A stretch of DNA of 64,000 nt from assembly GCF_001654915.1 (NCBI RefSeq), contig NZ_LXEQ01000026.1. The stretch is one strand, 5' to 3'. The DNA is from Buttiauxella ferragutiae (GTDB lineage Bacteria; Pseudomonadota; Gammaproteobacteria; Enterobacterales; Enterobacteriaceae). Positions 36,960-47,045 of this stretch are shown here, piece after piece. Under the pieces are notes generated by a model. The model was given only the letters and a program-made list of their open reading frames with translations, was not told the DNA's origin and did not search any database. How positions within the stretch are numbered: the first letter of the stretch is position 1; every line of letters begins with the position of its first letter. Position numbers and translations under genes: made by a program.

Positions 36960-37032
36960 TCGCGCCCTATTGTGAATATTTATAGCGCCACCTGAAACAT
37001 ACATAGGGTGCGTGCGGAAAGCGGAGTTTTAT

Positions 37033-37344
37033 ATGTACGCGGTTTTCCAAAGTGGTGGTAAACAACACCGAGTAAGCGAAGGTCAAACCATTCGCCTGGA
37101 AAAGCTGGACATCGCAACTGGCGAATCTGTTGAGTTTGCTGAAGTTCTGATGATCGCTAATGGTGAAGAAATCAAAATCGGCGTTCCTTTCGTCGATGGC
37201 GGCGTAATCAAAGCTGAAGTTGTTGCTCATGGTCGTGGCGAGAAAATTAAGATTGTTAAGTTTCGTCGTCGTAAACACTACCGTAAGCAGCAGGGTCATC
37301 GTCAGTGGTTCACTGATGTGAAAATCACCGGCATCAGCGCTTAA
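37033..37344 (+). CDS. rplU: Large ribosomal subunit protein bL21
   Basis: 103 residues starting MYAVFQSGGKQHRV, with the basic block KFRRRKHYRKQQGHRQ that binds 23S rRNA. The start at 37033 matches E. coli; seven upstream in-frame codons are not conserved. Followed by rpmA after 18 bases. Confidence 0.98.
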   Translation: MYAVFQSGGKQHRVSEGQTIRLEKLDIATGESVEFAEVLMIANGEEIKIGVPFVDGGVIKAEVVAHGRGEKIKIVKFRRRKHYRKQQGHRQWFTDVKITGISA

Positions 37345-37362
37345 TACAGGGGAGCATATTAA

Positions 37363-37620
37363 ATGGCACATAAAAAGGCTGGCGGCTCTACTCGTAACGG
37401 TCGCGATTCCGAAGCTAAACGTCTGGGCGTAAAACGTTTCGGCGGTGAAGCAGTTCTGGCAGGCAGCATTATCGTTCGTCAACGTGGTACTAAATTCCAC
37501 GCTGGTACTAACGTAGGTTGCGGCAAAGATCATACTCTGTTCGCTTTGACTGACGGTAAAGTTAAGTTCGAAGTTAAAGGTCCGAAAAACCGTAAGTTCA
37601 TCAGCATCGTTGCTGAATAA
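37363..37620 (+). CDS. rpmA: Large ribosomal subunit protein bL27
   Basis: 85 residues starting MAHKKAGGSTRNGRDS, the flexible N-terminus that reaches the peptidyl transferase centre, with no N-terminal cleavage extension of the Gram-positive type. Ends at a strong terminator before yhbE. Confidence 0.98.
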   Translation: MAHKKAGGSTRNGRDSEAKRLGVKRFGGEAVLAGSIIVRQRGTKFHAGTNVGCGKDHTLFALTDGKVKFEVKGPKNRKFISIVAE

Positions 37621-37647
37621 GTTTTTCGCGTCCCGGTAACGGATAGA

Positions 37648-37675
37648 AGCCCCGCAACACGTTGCGGGGCTTTTT
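37648..37675 (+). terminator. Terminator after rpmA
   Basis: AGCCCCGCAA / TTGCGGGGCT stem, loop CACG, then a T-run. Reads upstream of yhbE; partial readthrough would feed yhbE-obgE. Confidence 0.9.
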
Positions 37676-37718
37676 ACATTCTGCGACCGGTAAATCAGGT
37701 AGTCGCAGGGAATAAGCA

Positions 37719-38684
37719 ATGAAACAGCAGGCAGGCATTGGCATTCTGTTGGCGCTCACTACAGCAGTTTGCTGGGGGGCATTGCCGATTGCGATGAAAC
37801 AGGTGCTGACGGTAATGGAACCGCCGACAGTGGTCTTTTATCGTTTCCTGATGGCAAGCCTGGGGCTGGGTAGTATTCTTGCAATACGCGGAAAATTACC
37901 TCCATTACGCCTGTTCCGAAAACCACGTTGGTTGGCGTTACTCGCCATTGCAACCGGTGGTTTGTTCGGAAACTTTTTGCTGTTTAGTTCATCGTTGCAG
38001 TACCTGAGCCCAACAGCATCTCAGGTTATTGGCCAGCTTTCCCCCGTGGGAATGATGGTGGCAAGTGTGGTTGTGCTCAAAGAGAAGATGCGCGGCACAC
38101 AAGTCATTGGGGCCATAATGTTACTTTGTGGGTTGGTGATGTTCTTCAACACCAGCCTGATAGAGATTTTTACCCGCCTGACAGATTACACCCTTGGGGT
38201 GATATTCGGTGTTCTGGCGGCGACAGTGTGGGTCATCTATGGCGTGGCGCAGAAGGTATTATTACGCCGCCTGGCCTCGCAACAGATCCTCCTTTTGCTG
38301 TACACTTTATGTACTCTTGCACTTTTGCCTCTGGCTCAGTTGGATAAAATTTTCCAGCTCAGTGACTGGCAACTGGCATGTTTAGTTTTCTGTGGCCTGA
38401 ATACACTGGTTGGGTATGGGGCACTGGCAGAAGCCATGGCACGGTGGCAGGCGGCACAGGTTAGCGCCATTATTACGCTGACTCCGCTGTTTACTTTGCT
38501 ATTTTCTGATTTATTAGCGTTAGCCTGGCCCGATTTCTTCGCCATGCCGTTACTTAACCTTGTGGGTTATAGCGGCGCGTTCGTCGTGGTTGCAGGTGCA
38601 ATGTATTCAGCCATTGGTCACCGTCTTTGGGGACGTTGGCGCAAAACCGAAGCTGTTCTTCCAGTACAACGTTCGGGCGAATGA
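37719..38684 (+). CDS. yhbE: YhbE, EamA/DMT-family inner-membrane transporter
   Basis: 321 residues with about ten transmembrane helices in two EamA repeats (10TMS drug/metabolite exporter family). Substrate unknown. Usual position between rpmA and obgE; the 16-base gap to obgE suggests co-transcription. Confidence 0.93.
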   Translation: MKQQAGIGILLALTTAVCWGALPIAMKQVLTVMEPPTVVFYRFLMASLGLGSILAIRGKLPPLRLFRKPRWLALLAIATGGLFGNFLLFSSSLQYLSPTASQVIGQLSPVGMMVASVVVLKEKMRGTQVIGAIMLLCGLVMFFNTSLIEIFTRLTDYTLGVIFGVLAATVWVIYGVAQKVLLRRLASQQILLLLYTLCTLALLPLAQLDKIFQLSDWQLACLVFCGLNTLVGYGALAEAMARWQAAQVSAIITLTPLFTLLFSDLLALAWPDFFAMPLLNLVGYSGAFVVVAGAMYSAIGHRLWGRWRKTEAVLPVQRSGE

Positions 38685-38700
38685 TTTACGGAGAAGTGAA

Positions 38701-39873
38701 ATGAAGTTTGTTGATGAAGCAACGATCCTGGTCGTAGCAGGTGATGGCGGTAACGGCTGCGTTAGCTTCCGTCGTGAAAAATATATTCCCAGAGGCGGCC
38801 CGGACGGTGGTGATGGCGGTGATGGCGGTGATGTCTGGCTTGAGGCGGATGAAAACCTCAACACCCTGATCGACTATCGCTTCGAGAAATCTTTCCGCGC
38901 TGAACGTGGTCAAAATGGCCAGAGCCGTGACTGTACCGGTAAACGTGGTAAAGACATTACCGTAAAAGTACCTGTAGGAACGCGTGTTATCGATCAGGGC
39001 ACTGGCGAAACCATGGGTGATATGACCCAGCATGGTCAGCGTTTGATGGTGGCTAAGGGCGGTTGGCACGGTTTGGGTAACACCCGTTTCAAGTCATCTG
39101 TGAACCGTACTCCGCGTCAGAAAACCATGGGTACACCTGGCGAGAAGCGTGATATTCAACTTGAGCTGCTGCTGTTGGCAGACGTGGGTATGCTTGGTTT
39201 GCCAAATGCTGGTAAATCTACCTTTATTCGTTCTGTCTCTGCGGCAAAACCAAAAGTGGCGGATTATCCGTTTACTACGCTTATCCCAAGCCTTGGTGTT
39301 GTCCGTATGGATAACGAGAAAAGCTTTGTGGTTGCCGATATTCCAGGGCTTATCGAAGGTGCAGCTGATGGCGCAGGCCTCGGCATCCGCTTCCTGAAAC
39401 ACCTTGAGCGTTGCCGCGTGTTATTGCACCTCATCGATATCGCACCAATTGACGAATCAGATCCGGTTGAAAATGGCCGCGTCATCATTGGTGAGCTTGA
39501 AAAATACAGTGAGAAACTTGCTGAGAAGCCACGCTGGTTGGTCTTCAACAAATGCGATTTGATGAGCAAAGAAGACGCCGAAGCGCGTGCAAAAGAAATT
39601 GCGACCGCTATGGGCTGGGAAGAGAAATACTACCTGATCTCTGCCGTTAACCGCGAAGGCGTGAATGCGCTGTGCTGGGATGTAATGGACTTCATCATTG
39701 CTAACCCGAAAATCGCTGAGCTCCAGCCGATTGCACCGGAAAAAGTTGAGTTCATGTGGGATGATTATCATCAACAGCAACTCGATGCCGTGGAAGCGGA
39801 AGAAGACGAAGACTGGGATGACGACTGGGATGAAGATGACGACGAAGGTGTCGAAATCATCTATCAGAAATAA
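38701..39873 (+). CDS. obgE: Obg GTPase (CgtA/ObgE)
   Basis: 390 residues. The glycine-rich Obg fold (about 1-158, GGDGGDGGDVWLEA), GTPase domain with GLPNAGKST, DIPGLIEGA and NKCD motifs, and a very acidic C-terminal tail (EEDEDWDDDWDEDDDE). It acts in 50S assembly, the stringent response and replication control. The start at 38701 is fixed by MKFVDEATI and GGAGAAG upstream; earlier in-frame codons lie in yhbE. Confidence 0.98.
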   Translation: MKFVDEATILVVAGDGGNGCVSFRREKYIPRGGPDGGDGGDGGDVWLEADENLNTLIDYRFEKSFRAERGQNGQSRDCTGKRGKDITVKVPVGTRVIDQGTGETMGDMTQHGQRLMVAKGGWHGLGNTRFKSSVNRTPRQKTMGTPGEKRDIQLELLLLADVGMLGLPNAGKSTFIRSVSAAKPKVADYPFTTLIPSLGVVRMDNEKSFVVADIPGLIEGAADGAGLGIRFLKHLERCRVLLHLIDIAPIDESDPVENGRVIIGELEKYSEKLAEKPRWLVFNKCDLMSKEDAEARAKEIATAMGWEEKYYLISAVNREGVNALCWDVMDFIIANPKIAELQPIAPEKVEFMWDDYHQQQLDAVEAEEDEDWDDDWDEDDDEGVEIIYQK

Positions 39874-39887
39874 AACGTTATCTTATG

Positions 39888-39914
39888 AAAGGCCGGAAAT
39901 TTCCGGCCTTTTTT
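39888..39914. terminator. Bidirectional terminator between obgE and basS
   Basis: Perfect palindrome AAAGGCCGGA / TCCGGCCTTT with AATT at the centre and T-tracts on both sides, serving the convergent obgE and pmrB genes. Confidence 0.92.
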
Positions 39915-40971
39915 ATTGGTTTTGCGATGGGATCCAGCAGCTTGCTTGCAGGCCAACACCATCGATACCGTTATCTAATGCTAGTTTTCCATGATGAAGC
40001 TGAACAATACGTTGGACAATATTCAGTCCAAGCCCACTCCCGCCATAGCGTTCATCCATTCGACGGAAGGGATCGGTAATCGTCTGACGATGTTTTTCAT
40101 CGATACCTGGCCCCTGGTCTGAAATAGTTAACTTCGCGCCGTTATCCTGGGCGTTTAAAGAGACCGAGATGGTACTTTCAGCTGGGCTATAACGAGAGGC
40201 ATTTTCCAGAAGGTTACGCAGCATCAAACGCAGCAGTACTGCATCACCCTGAACGATAATTTCATTTTCCTCCGTCCAGATAATATTTTGCTTACGCAAG
40301 GCCACCATCTCTTCCATTTCCATTTTGAGCGGCGAGATAATGTCACGATGCCAGTTGAGAGTATCGTAATGACCACTCGCCAGCGCTTGTCCAGCGCGCG
40401 AGAGCATCAGCAACTGCTCAATGGTGTGCATCAGTTGATCGATACGCTCCAACAGCATAGGGGCCTGCTGAATGCCTGCATTTGCCATTAACTCGAGGTG
40501 CAGACGAATGCCTGCCAGAGGAGTTCGTAATTCATGAGCGGCGTCTGCGGTAAATAAGCGCTCTTGCTGAATGGTATGGTTTAGTCGCGCCAGGAGTTGG
40601 TTCAGCGAGTTGGTAACAGCAACCATCTCATCCATGTCTGAATACATTGACAGTGGTGACAGGTTATCGGCAGATCGATTAGCAAGGCTGGTACGCAGGC
40701 GATTCAACGGACGGGTAATCCAGGTGATTGCCCAGAATGAGAAGAAAAGCGTGAATCCAATCATCACCAGAGAAGGAACCAATAACGAAGCAATCGCCTC
40801 GCGGATTTCCTTTTCTACATGCTGATTTCGGGCTTTGGCTGATAGCGTTTCACTGACCAGAAAACTGATTTGCTCACGGCTTTCATGCCACAACCAAATA
40901 ACGCTAATTAGCTGAAAAAACAAAAGAATAAGTGCGAGTAGGACCATCAAGCGCTGGCGCATGCTGTTCAT
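39913..40971 (-). CDS. basS: PmrB/BasS-like sensor histidine kinase
   Basis: 352 residues. Two transmembrane helices (about 8-28 and 62-84) enclose a short periplasmic loop of about 35 residues carrying an ExxE pair (Glu55-Glu58, EIRE), like the iron-sensing motif of PmrB. HAMP, then phosphoacceptor His146 in TADAAHELRTPL, and N, D (DQGPGID), G (GSGLGL) boxes are all intact. Clearly divergent from E. coli BasS in the loop and the kinase. It overlaps its regulator by four bases and has no eptA beside it. It may be the PmrAB orthologue at a different locus or a paralogue. Confidence 0.8.
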   Translation of the reverse strand: MNSMRQRLMVLLALILLFFQLISVIWLWHESREQISFLVSETLSAKARNQHVEKEIREAIASLLVPSLVMIGFTLFFSFWAITWITRPLNRLRTSLANRSADNLSPLSMYSDMDEMVAVTNSLNQLLARLNHTIQQERLFTADAAHELRTPLAGIRLHLELMANAGIQQAPMLLERIDQLMHTIEQLLMLSRAGQALASGHYDTLNWHRDIISPLKMEMEEMVALRKQNIIWTEENEIIVQGDAVLLRLMLRNLLENASRYSPAESTISVSLNAQDNGAKLTISDQGPGIDEKHRQTITDPFRRMDERYGGSGLGLNIVQRIVQLHHGKLALDNGIDGVGLQASCWIPSQNQ

Positions 40972-41630
40972 ACACGGCTATCCAGCCGATAACCCACGCC
41001 ACGGACAGTTTTGATCCTGTCTTTGCCTAACTTACGTCTTAGGTTGTGGATGTGGACTTCAAGGGTATTCGAGCCAGGATCGTCTTGCCAGCTGTAGATA
41101 TCCTGCTGCAAAGTTTCACGGTGCACGGTCTGACCGATACGCATCATCAAGCGTGTGAGCAGGGCGAACTCTTTTGGTGTGATTTCGACGGGCTGATCTT
41201 GCAATAGCACCTGTTGAGTTTGCAGGTTGAGTGTCAAATCATCATGCTGAAGAAGGTTATCGCTATGACCCTGATATCGGCGAATCAGCGCCCGCGTGCG
41301 GGCTTGCAATTCAGCGAGAGCAAATGGCTTGACCAGATAATCATCTGCACCAGAATCCAGTCCGTTGACACGATCTTCCAGTGCGTCACGAGCCGTTAGT
41401 ATCAGCACGGGTGTACTGATACTGCGACGCCGCCATTGTCTTAATAATGTGGCTCCGTCTTTATCAGGCAGGCCAAGATCGAGAATGATCATGCCGTATT
41501 CGCCACTTTCGATCAGCGCATCTGCTTCGGCGGCGGTCGTAGCACAATCAAGCGCATAGCCTTCGCTGCTCAATGCCAGCACCAGGCCTTCCCGCAACAG
41601 TAAATCGTCTTCAACAATCAGCAGTTTCAT
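40968..41630 (-). CDS. basR: PmrA/BasR-like response regulator (OmpR family)
   Basis: 220 residues. Receiver domain with Asp51 (ILDLGLPDKDG), Thr (LTARD) and Lys (VKPFA), then an OmpR-type winged helix (about 125-220; SNTLEVHIHNLRRKLGKDRIKTVRGVGYRL). Overall closest to PmrA/BasR among the regulators I can recall, with QseB as a second relative. It starts three bases after dacB and overlaps the kinase, forming dacB-pmrA-pmrB. In E. coli K-12 the homologues sit elsewhere, next to eptA. Confidence 0.82.
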   Translation of the reverse strand: MKLLIVEDDLLLREGLVLALSSEGYALDCATTAAEADALIESGEYGMIILDLGLPDKDGATLLRQWRRRSISTPVLILTARDALEDRVNGLDSGADDYLVKPFALAELQARTRALIRRYQGHSDNLLQHDDLTLNLQTQQVLLQDQPVEITPKEFALLTRLMMRIGQTVHRETLQQDIYSWQDDPGSNTLEVHIHNLRRKLGKDRIKTVRGVGYRLDSRV

Positions 41631-41633
41631 AAC

Positions 41634-43067
<1,434 letters not shown>

Positions 43068-43132
43068 AATCTCGCGGTAACAACCTGGAAACGTGTCGTC
43101 ATACTACGGTGCATCGCGGTGCAAAGTAAACG

Positions 43133-43161
43133 ATGACCCTCAGTGAACTCCAGGGTAAAAT
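43133..43161 (+). promoter_or_regulatory. Possible greA/GraL promoter
   Basis: ATGACC (43133-43138), 17-base spacer, TAAAAT (43156-43161). The predicted start near 43168 fits a short leader RNA ending at the terminator 43185-43220. The -35 is a weak match, and E. coli greA has more than one promoter. Confidence 0.4.
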
Positions 43162-43167
43162 ACAGGT

Positions 43168-43220
43168 CAATTTGGAAACCGTTCCTGGCCTGGTGCTTCG
43201 CGCCGGGTCAGTTTTATTTT
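43168..43220 (+). ncRNA. graL: GraL-like greA leader RNA
   Basis: In E. coli, most greA transcripts stop in the leader and release the short GraL RNAs. The leader here has the same plan: a promoter candidate followed by a strong intrinsic terminator about 50 bases downstream, 100 bases before the greA start. The exact 5' end is not fixed by sequence. Confidence 0.55.
43185..43220 (+). terminator. Attenuator terminator in the greA leader
   Basis: Eleven-base stem CTGGCCTGGTG / CGCCGGGTCAG (three wobble pairs) with loop CTTCG, followed by TTTTATTTT. A second hairpin (GGTTTGC / GCAAACC, 43234-43256) follows before greA. Confidence 0.85.
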
Positions 43221-43320
43221 GCTTAGTGCCAGGGGTTTGCCTTACTTATGCAAACCAGGCTCTGGATTCAGAGGTGCCGCAGGGCAGTTCTGAACAGGAA
43301 AGTTTTGAAGAGGTATAACA

Positions 43321-43797
43321 ATGCAACCTATTCCGATGACCCTACGTGGCGCAGAAAGATTACGTGAAGAGCTGGATTTCCTGAAGTCCGTACGTCGCCC
43401 ACAAATTATTGCCGCGATTGCAGATGCCCGCGAACACGGCGATTTAAAAGAAAACGCTGAATACCATGCCGCGCGTGAGCAACAGGGTTTTTGTGAAGGT
43501 CGTATCCAGGATATCGAAGCTAAGCTGTCGAATGCTCAGGTTATCGACATCTCCAAAATGCCTAATAACGGTCGTGTCATTTTTGGCGCGAGCGTGACAG
43601 TTTTGAATCTGGATAACGAAGAAGAGCAGACTTATCGCATTGTTGGTGACGATGAAGCTGATTTTAAACAGAATCTTATTTCTGTGAACTCGCCGATTGC
43701 TCGTGGCCTTGTCGGTAAAGAGCAGGATGATGTCGTTGTTATCCGCACGCCGGGTGGTGATGTAGAGTTCGAAATTGTAAAAGTGGAATATTTATAA
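43321..43797 (+). CDS. greA: Transcription elongation factor GreA
   Basis: 158 residues. The N-terminal coiled coil has the catalytic tip residues Asp41 and Glu44 (HGDLKENAEYHAA) and the C-terminal domain is FKBP-like. It rescues backtracked RNA polymerase by transcript cleavage. GAGGT lies 6 bases upstream of ATG. A single gene with a regulated leader. Confidence 0.98.
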   Translation: MQPIPMTLRGAERLREELDFLKSVRRPQIIAAIADAREHGDLKENAEYHAAREQQGFCEGRIQDIEAKLSNAQVIDISKMPNNGRVIFGASVTVLNLDNEEEQTYRIVGDDEADFKQNLISVNSPIARGLVGKEQDDVVVIRTPGGDVEFEIVKVEYL

Positions 43798-43842
43798 TAT
43801 CTGCTACGCTTTTTTATGACGTGGCGTATTGTAAAGAAAGGA

Positions 43843-43865
43843 AAAAGGCCGCATCGCGGCCTTTT
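43843..43865. terminator. Bidirectional terminator between greA and yhbY
   Basis: AAAAGGCCGC / GCGGCCTTTT stem with ATC loop; A- and T-tracts on both strands suit the convergent genes. Confidence 0.85.
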
Positions 43866-43903
43866 ATCAACTAACAGAGCGTGGCATTTTGCACACTCTC
43901 TGC

Positions 43904-44197
43904 TTATTTTGGCAGAGAAATCTTGCGCTCTTTAGACGGGCGATAGAGCACCAGCGTTTTACCGATAACCTGTACATTACAGGCGCCGGTTTCACGCACG
44001 ATGGCATCGACGATCAAGGTTTTAGTTTCGCGATCTTCAGTTGCGATTTTCACCTTGATTAACTCATGATGTTCGATCGCTTGTTCAATCTCGGCCAGTA
44101 CCCCTTCGGTCAAACCGTTATTGCCAAGCATGACTACAGGCTTGAGCGGATGTGCAAGACCTTTCAGGTGCTGTTTTTGTTTAGTACTCAGATTCAT
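43904..44197 (-). CDS. yhbY: YhbY, CRM-domain ribosome assembly factor
   Basis: 97 residues, CRM/KH-like RNA-binding fold (LKGLAHPLKPVVMLGNNGLTEGV). It associates with pre-50S particles. Length equals E. coli. Divergent from rlmE. Confidence 0.96.
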   Translation of the reverse strand: MNLSTKQKQHLKGLAHPLKPVVMLGNNGLTEGVLAEIEQAIEHHELIKVKIATEDRETKTLIVDAIVRETGACNVQVIGKTLVLYRPSKERKISLPK

Positions 44198-44322
44198 CGT
44201 ATTTTTTGCTTACGTTGGGATTGAAAACGGTTCATTCTACCGCCATATCCCTCGTATCGCCAATCGGCTGTGCTGATAACTCTACAGCCTGCTACTCACG
44301 ATGAACAAAGTTGGAAAATGAG

Positions 44323-44952
44323 ATGACAGGTAAAAAGCGTTCTGCCAGCTCTGGTCGCTGGCTGCAGGAACACTTTAGCGATAAATATGTAATTCAGGCG
44401 CATAAAAAAGGGTTACGTTCCCGTGCCTGGTTTAAACTTGATGAAATACAGCAAAGTGACAAACTTTTTAAGCCAGGAATGACAATTGTCGATCTTGGTG
44501 CTGCTCCCGGAGGCTGGTCACAATATGTCGTGACTCAGATCGGGAATCAGGGGCGAATCATTGCTTGCGATCTTTTACCAATGGATCCTATCGTTGGTGT
44601 TGATTTCCTTCAGGGTGACTTTCGTGATGAACTAGTCGTGAAAGCTCTGTTGGATCGTGTTGGTGGCAGTAAAGTTCAGGTTGTCATGTCAGATATGGCT
44701 CCAAATATGAGCGGGACACCGGCAGTTGATATTCCTCGGGCTATGTATTTAGTAGAACTGGCACTGGAAATGTGTCGTGACGTTCTGGCACCGGGCGGTA
44801 GTTTTTTAGTGAAAGTGTTTCAGGGCGAAGGTTTCGATGAATACCTGCGAGAAATTCGCTCCCTGTTTACGACAGTTAAAGTTCGTAAACCGGACTCTTC
44901 TCGTGCCCGCTCACGTGAAGTGTACATTGTAGCGACTGGGCGAAAACTATAG
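44323..44952 (+). CDS. rlmE: 23S rRNA Um2552 2'-O-methyltransferase RlmE (FtsJ/RrmJ)
   Basis: 209 residues, Rossmann-fold methyltransferase. Catalytic tetrad Lys38, Asp124, Lys164 and Glu199, and the SAM motif VDLGAAPGGWSQ are present. It modifies U2552 in the A loop late in 50S assembly. Start ATG 44323 matches family length; a TTG four codons upstream is not conserved. Upstream of ftsH in the heat-shock-linked pair. Confidence 0.97.
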   Translation: MTGKKRSASSGRWLQEHFSDKYVIQAHKKGLRSRAWFKLDEIQQSDKLFKPGMTIVDLGAAPGGWSQYVVTQIGNQGRIIACDLLPMDPIVGVDFLQGDFRDELVVKALLDRVGGSKVQVVMSDMAPNMSGTPAVDIPRAMYLVELALEMCRDVLAPGGSFLVKVFQGEGFDEYLREIRSLFTTVKVRKPDSSRARSREVYIVATGRKL

Positions 44953-44999
44953 TACCCTGACGCTGTTTGTTAACACAGTTGTAATATGAGGTTAATCCC

Positions 45000-46946
45000 T
45001 TGAGTGACATGGCGAAAAACCTAATACTCTGGCTGGTCATCGCGGTTGTGCTGATGTCTGTGTTCCAGAGCTTTGGGCCCAGCGAGTCAAATGGCCGTAG
45101 GGTGGATTACTCCACTTTCCTGTCTGAAGTAAATCAGGACCAGGTACGCGAAGCGCGTATCAACGGACGTGAAATCAACGTTACCAAGAAAGATAGTAAC
45201 CGATACACGACTTACATCCCCGTTAACGATCCTAAACTGCTTGATAACCTGCTGACCAAAAATGTGAAAGTAGTAGGCGAACCGCCTGAAGAGCCAAGCT
45301 TGCTGGCTTCTATTTTCATATCCTGGTTCCCAATGCTTTTACTAATTGGGGTCTGGATCTTCTTTATGCGTCAAATGCAGGGCGGCGGTGGCAAAGGTGC
45401 CATGTCGTTCGGTAAGAGCAAGGCGCGTATGCTCACAGAAGACCAAATTAAGACCACTTTTGCTGACGTTGCAGGTTGTGACGAAGCAAAAGAAGAGGTT
45501 GCTGAGCTGGTTGAGTACCTTCGTGAGCCAAGCCGTTTCCAGAAACTGGGCGGTAAAATCCCGAAAGGCGTGCTGATGGTTGGCCCTCCGGGTACCGGTA
45601 AAACCTTGCTGGCGAAAGCCATTGCGGGCGAAGCGAAAGTACCATTCTTTACTATTTCCGGTTCTGACTTTGTTGAAATGTTCGTGGGCGTGGGTGCATC
45701 CCGTGTTCGTGACATGTTTGAACAAGCTAAGAAAGCGGCACCATGCATCATCTTCATCGATGAAATTGACGCCGTAGGCCGTCAGCGTGGCGCGGGTCTT
45801 GGTGGTGGTCACGATGAGCGTGAACAGACACTGAACCAGATGCTGGTTGAAATGGATGGTTTCGAAGGTAACGAAGGTATCATCGTTATCGCTGCAACTA
45901 ACCGTCCAGACGTACTTGACCCAGCGTTGCTGCGTCCAGGCCGTTTTGACCGCCAGGTTGTTGTTGGTTTGCCAGATGTACGTGGCCGTGAGCAAATCCT
46001 GAAAGTGCATAGCCGCCGAGTGCCACTGGCTCCAGACGTCGATCCAGCAATTATTGCACGTGGTACTCCAGGCTTCTCCGGTGCTGACCTTGCGAACCTG
46101 GTCAACGAAGCTGCTCTGTTTGCTGCCCGTGGCAACAAGCGTGTGGTTTCGATGGTTGAATTCGAAAAAGCGAAAGACAAAATCATGATGGGTGCGGAAC
46201 GCCGCTCTATGGTGATGACGGAAGCGCAAAAAGAATCAACTGCATACCATGAAGCAGGCCACGCGATTATTGGCCGCCTGGTACCAGAGCATGATCCAGT
46301 GCATAAAGTAACGATTATCCCGCGTGGTCGTGCGCTGGGCGTAACGTTCTTCCTGCCAGAAGGTGATGCAATCAGTGCCAGCCGTCAGAAACTGGAAAGC
46401 CAGATTTCTACGCTGTACGGTGGTCGTCTTGCTGAAGAGATTATTTACGGTGCTGAGCATGTTTCTACTGGTGCGTCTAACGACATCAAAGTAGCAACAT
46501 CCATCGCTCGTAACATGGTTACCCAATGGGGCTTCTCTGAGAAACTCGGTCCGTTGCTGTATGCGGAAGAGGAAGGTGAAGTGTTCCTGGGTCGTTCAGT
46601 CGCGAAAGCGAAACATATGTCCGATGAAACTGCGCGTATCATCGATCAGGAAGTTAAGCTGTTGATTGAGCGTAACTACGCTCGTGCTCGCCAGCTGCTG
46701 AATGAAAATATGGATATTCTGCACACCATGAAAGACGCACTGATGAAGTATGAAACCATCGATGCGCCACAGATTGATGACCTGATGAATCGCCGCGATG
46801 TGCGTCCGCCAGCAGGTTGGGAAGATTCAAACAACGGCAACAACAATTCTGATAATAACGGTACTCCAAGTGCACCGCGTCCGGTCGACGAACCGCGTAC
46901 GCCGAATCCTGGTAATACTATGTCAGAGCAGTTGGGCGATAAATAA
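45000..46946 (+). CDS. ftsH: FtsH, membrane-bound AAA+ zinc metalloprotease
   Basis: 648 residues from TTG 45000. Two transmembrane helices (about 8-24 and 100-123) flank a periplasmic domain. AAA+ module with Walker A GPPGTGKT (195-202), Walker B IIFIDEID, and the zinc-protease motif HEAGH (417-421) are present. It degrades LpxC, sigma-32 and damaged membrane proteins. GAGGT (44988-44992) is 7 bases from the TTG but 16 from the ATG at 45009 that gives the commonly annotated 644/645-residue form, so the TTG start is preferred here. The C-terminal tail is Asn/Pro-rich and variable. Confidence 0.97.
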   Translation: MSDMAKNLILWLVIAVVLMSVFQSFGPSESNGRRVDYSTFLSEVNQDQVREARINGREINVTKKDSNRYTTYIPVNDPKLLDNLLTKNVKVVGEPPEEPSLLASIFISWFPMLLLIGVWIFFMRQMQGGGGKGAMSFGKSKARMLTEDQIKTTFADVAGCDEAKEEVAELVEYLREPSRFQKLGGKIPKGVLMVGPPGTGKTLLAKAIAGEAKVPFFTISGSDFVEMFVGVGASRVRDMFEQAKKAAPCIIFIDEIDAVGRQRGAGLGGGHDEREQTLNQMLVEMDGFEGNEGIIVIAATNRPDVLDPALLRPGRFDRQVVVGLPDVRGREQILKVHSRRVPLAPDVDPAIIARGTPGFSGADLANLVNEAALFAARGNKRVVSMVEFEKAKDKIMMGAERRSMVMTEAQKESTAYHEAGHAIIGRLVPEHDPVHKVTIIPRGRALGVTFFLPEGDAISASRQKLESQISTLYGGRLAEEIIYGAEHVSTGASNDIKVATSIARNMVTQWGFSEKLGPLLYAEEEGEVFLGRSVAKAKHMSDETARIIDQEVKLLIERNYARARQLLNENMDILHTMKDALMKYETIDAPQIDDLMNRRDVRPPAGWEDSNNGNNNSDNNGTPSAPRPVDEPRTPNPGNTMSEQLGDK

Positions 46947-46981
46947 GTCGTCTCTGTCGGATGTTACTGCAGTAATCTATA

Positions 46982-47008
46982 AAACCCTGGGCTTGTCCCA
47001 GGGTTTTT
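46982..47008 (+). terminator. Terminator after ftsH
   Basis: AAACCCTGGG / CCCAGGGTTT stem, loop CTTGT, followed by T residues. Confidence 0.92.
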
Positions 47009-47045
47009 GTTTTTGTCTTAACCAAAGTCGATGCAGGGAATTTTG

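Noticed and set aside
37012..37032. Seven-residue N-terminal extension of L21
   Set aside because: Not conserved in the family; 37033 gives the standard protein.
43133..43318. 61-codon frame directly before greA
   Set aside because: It lies in the structured greA leader across the attenuator hairpins. The sequence looks non-coding and the GAGGT at its end is the greA ribosome-binding site.
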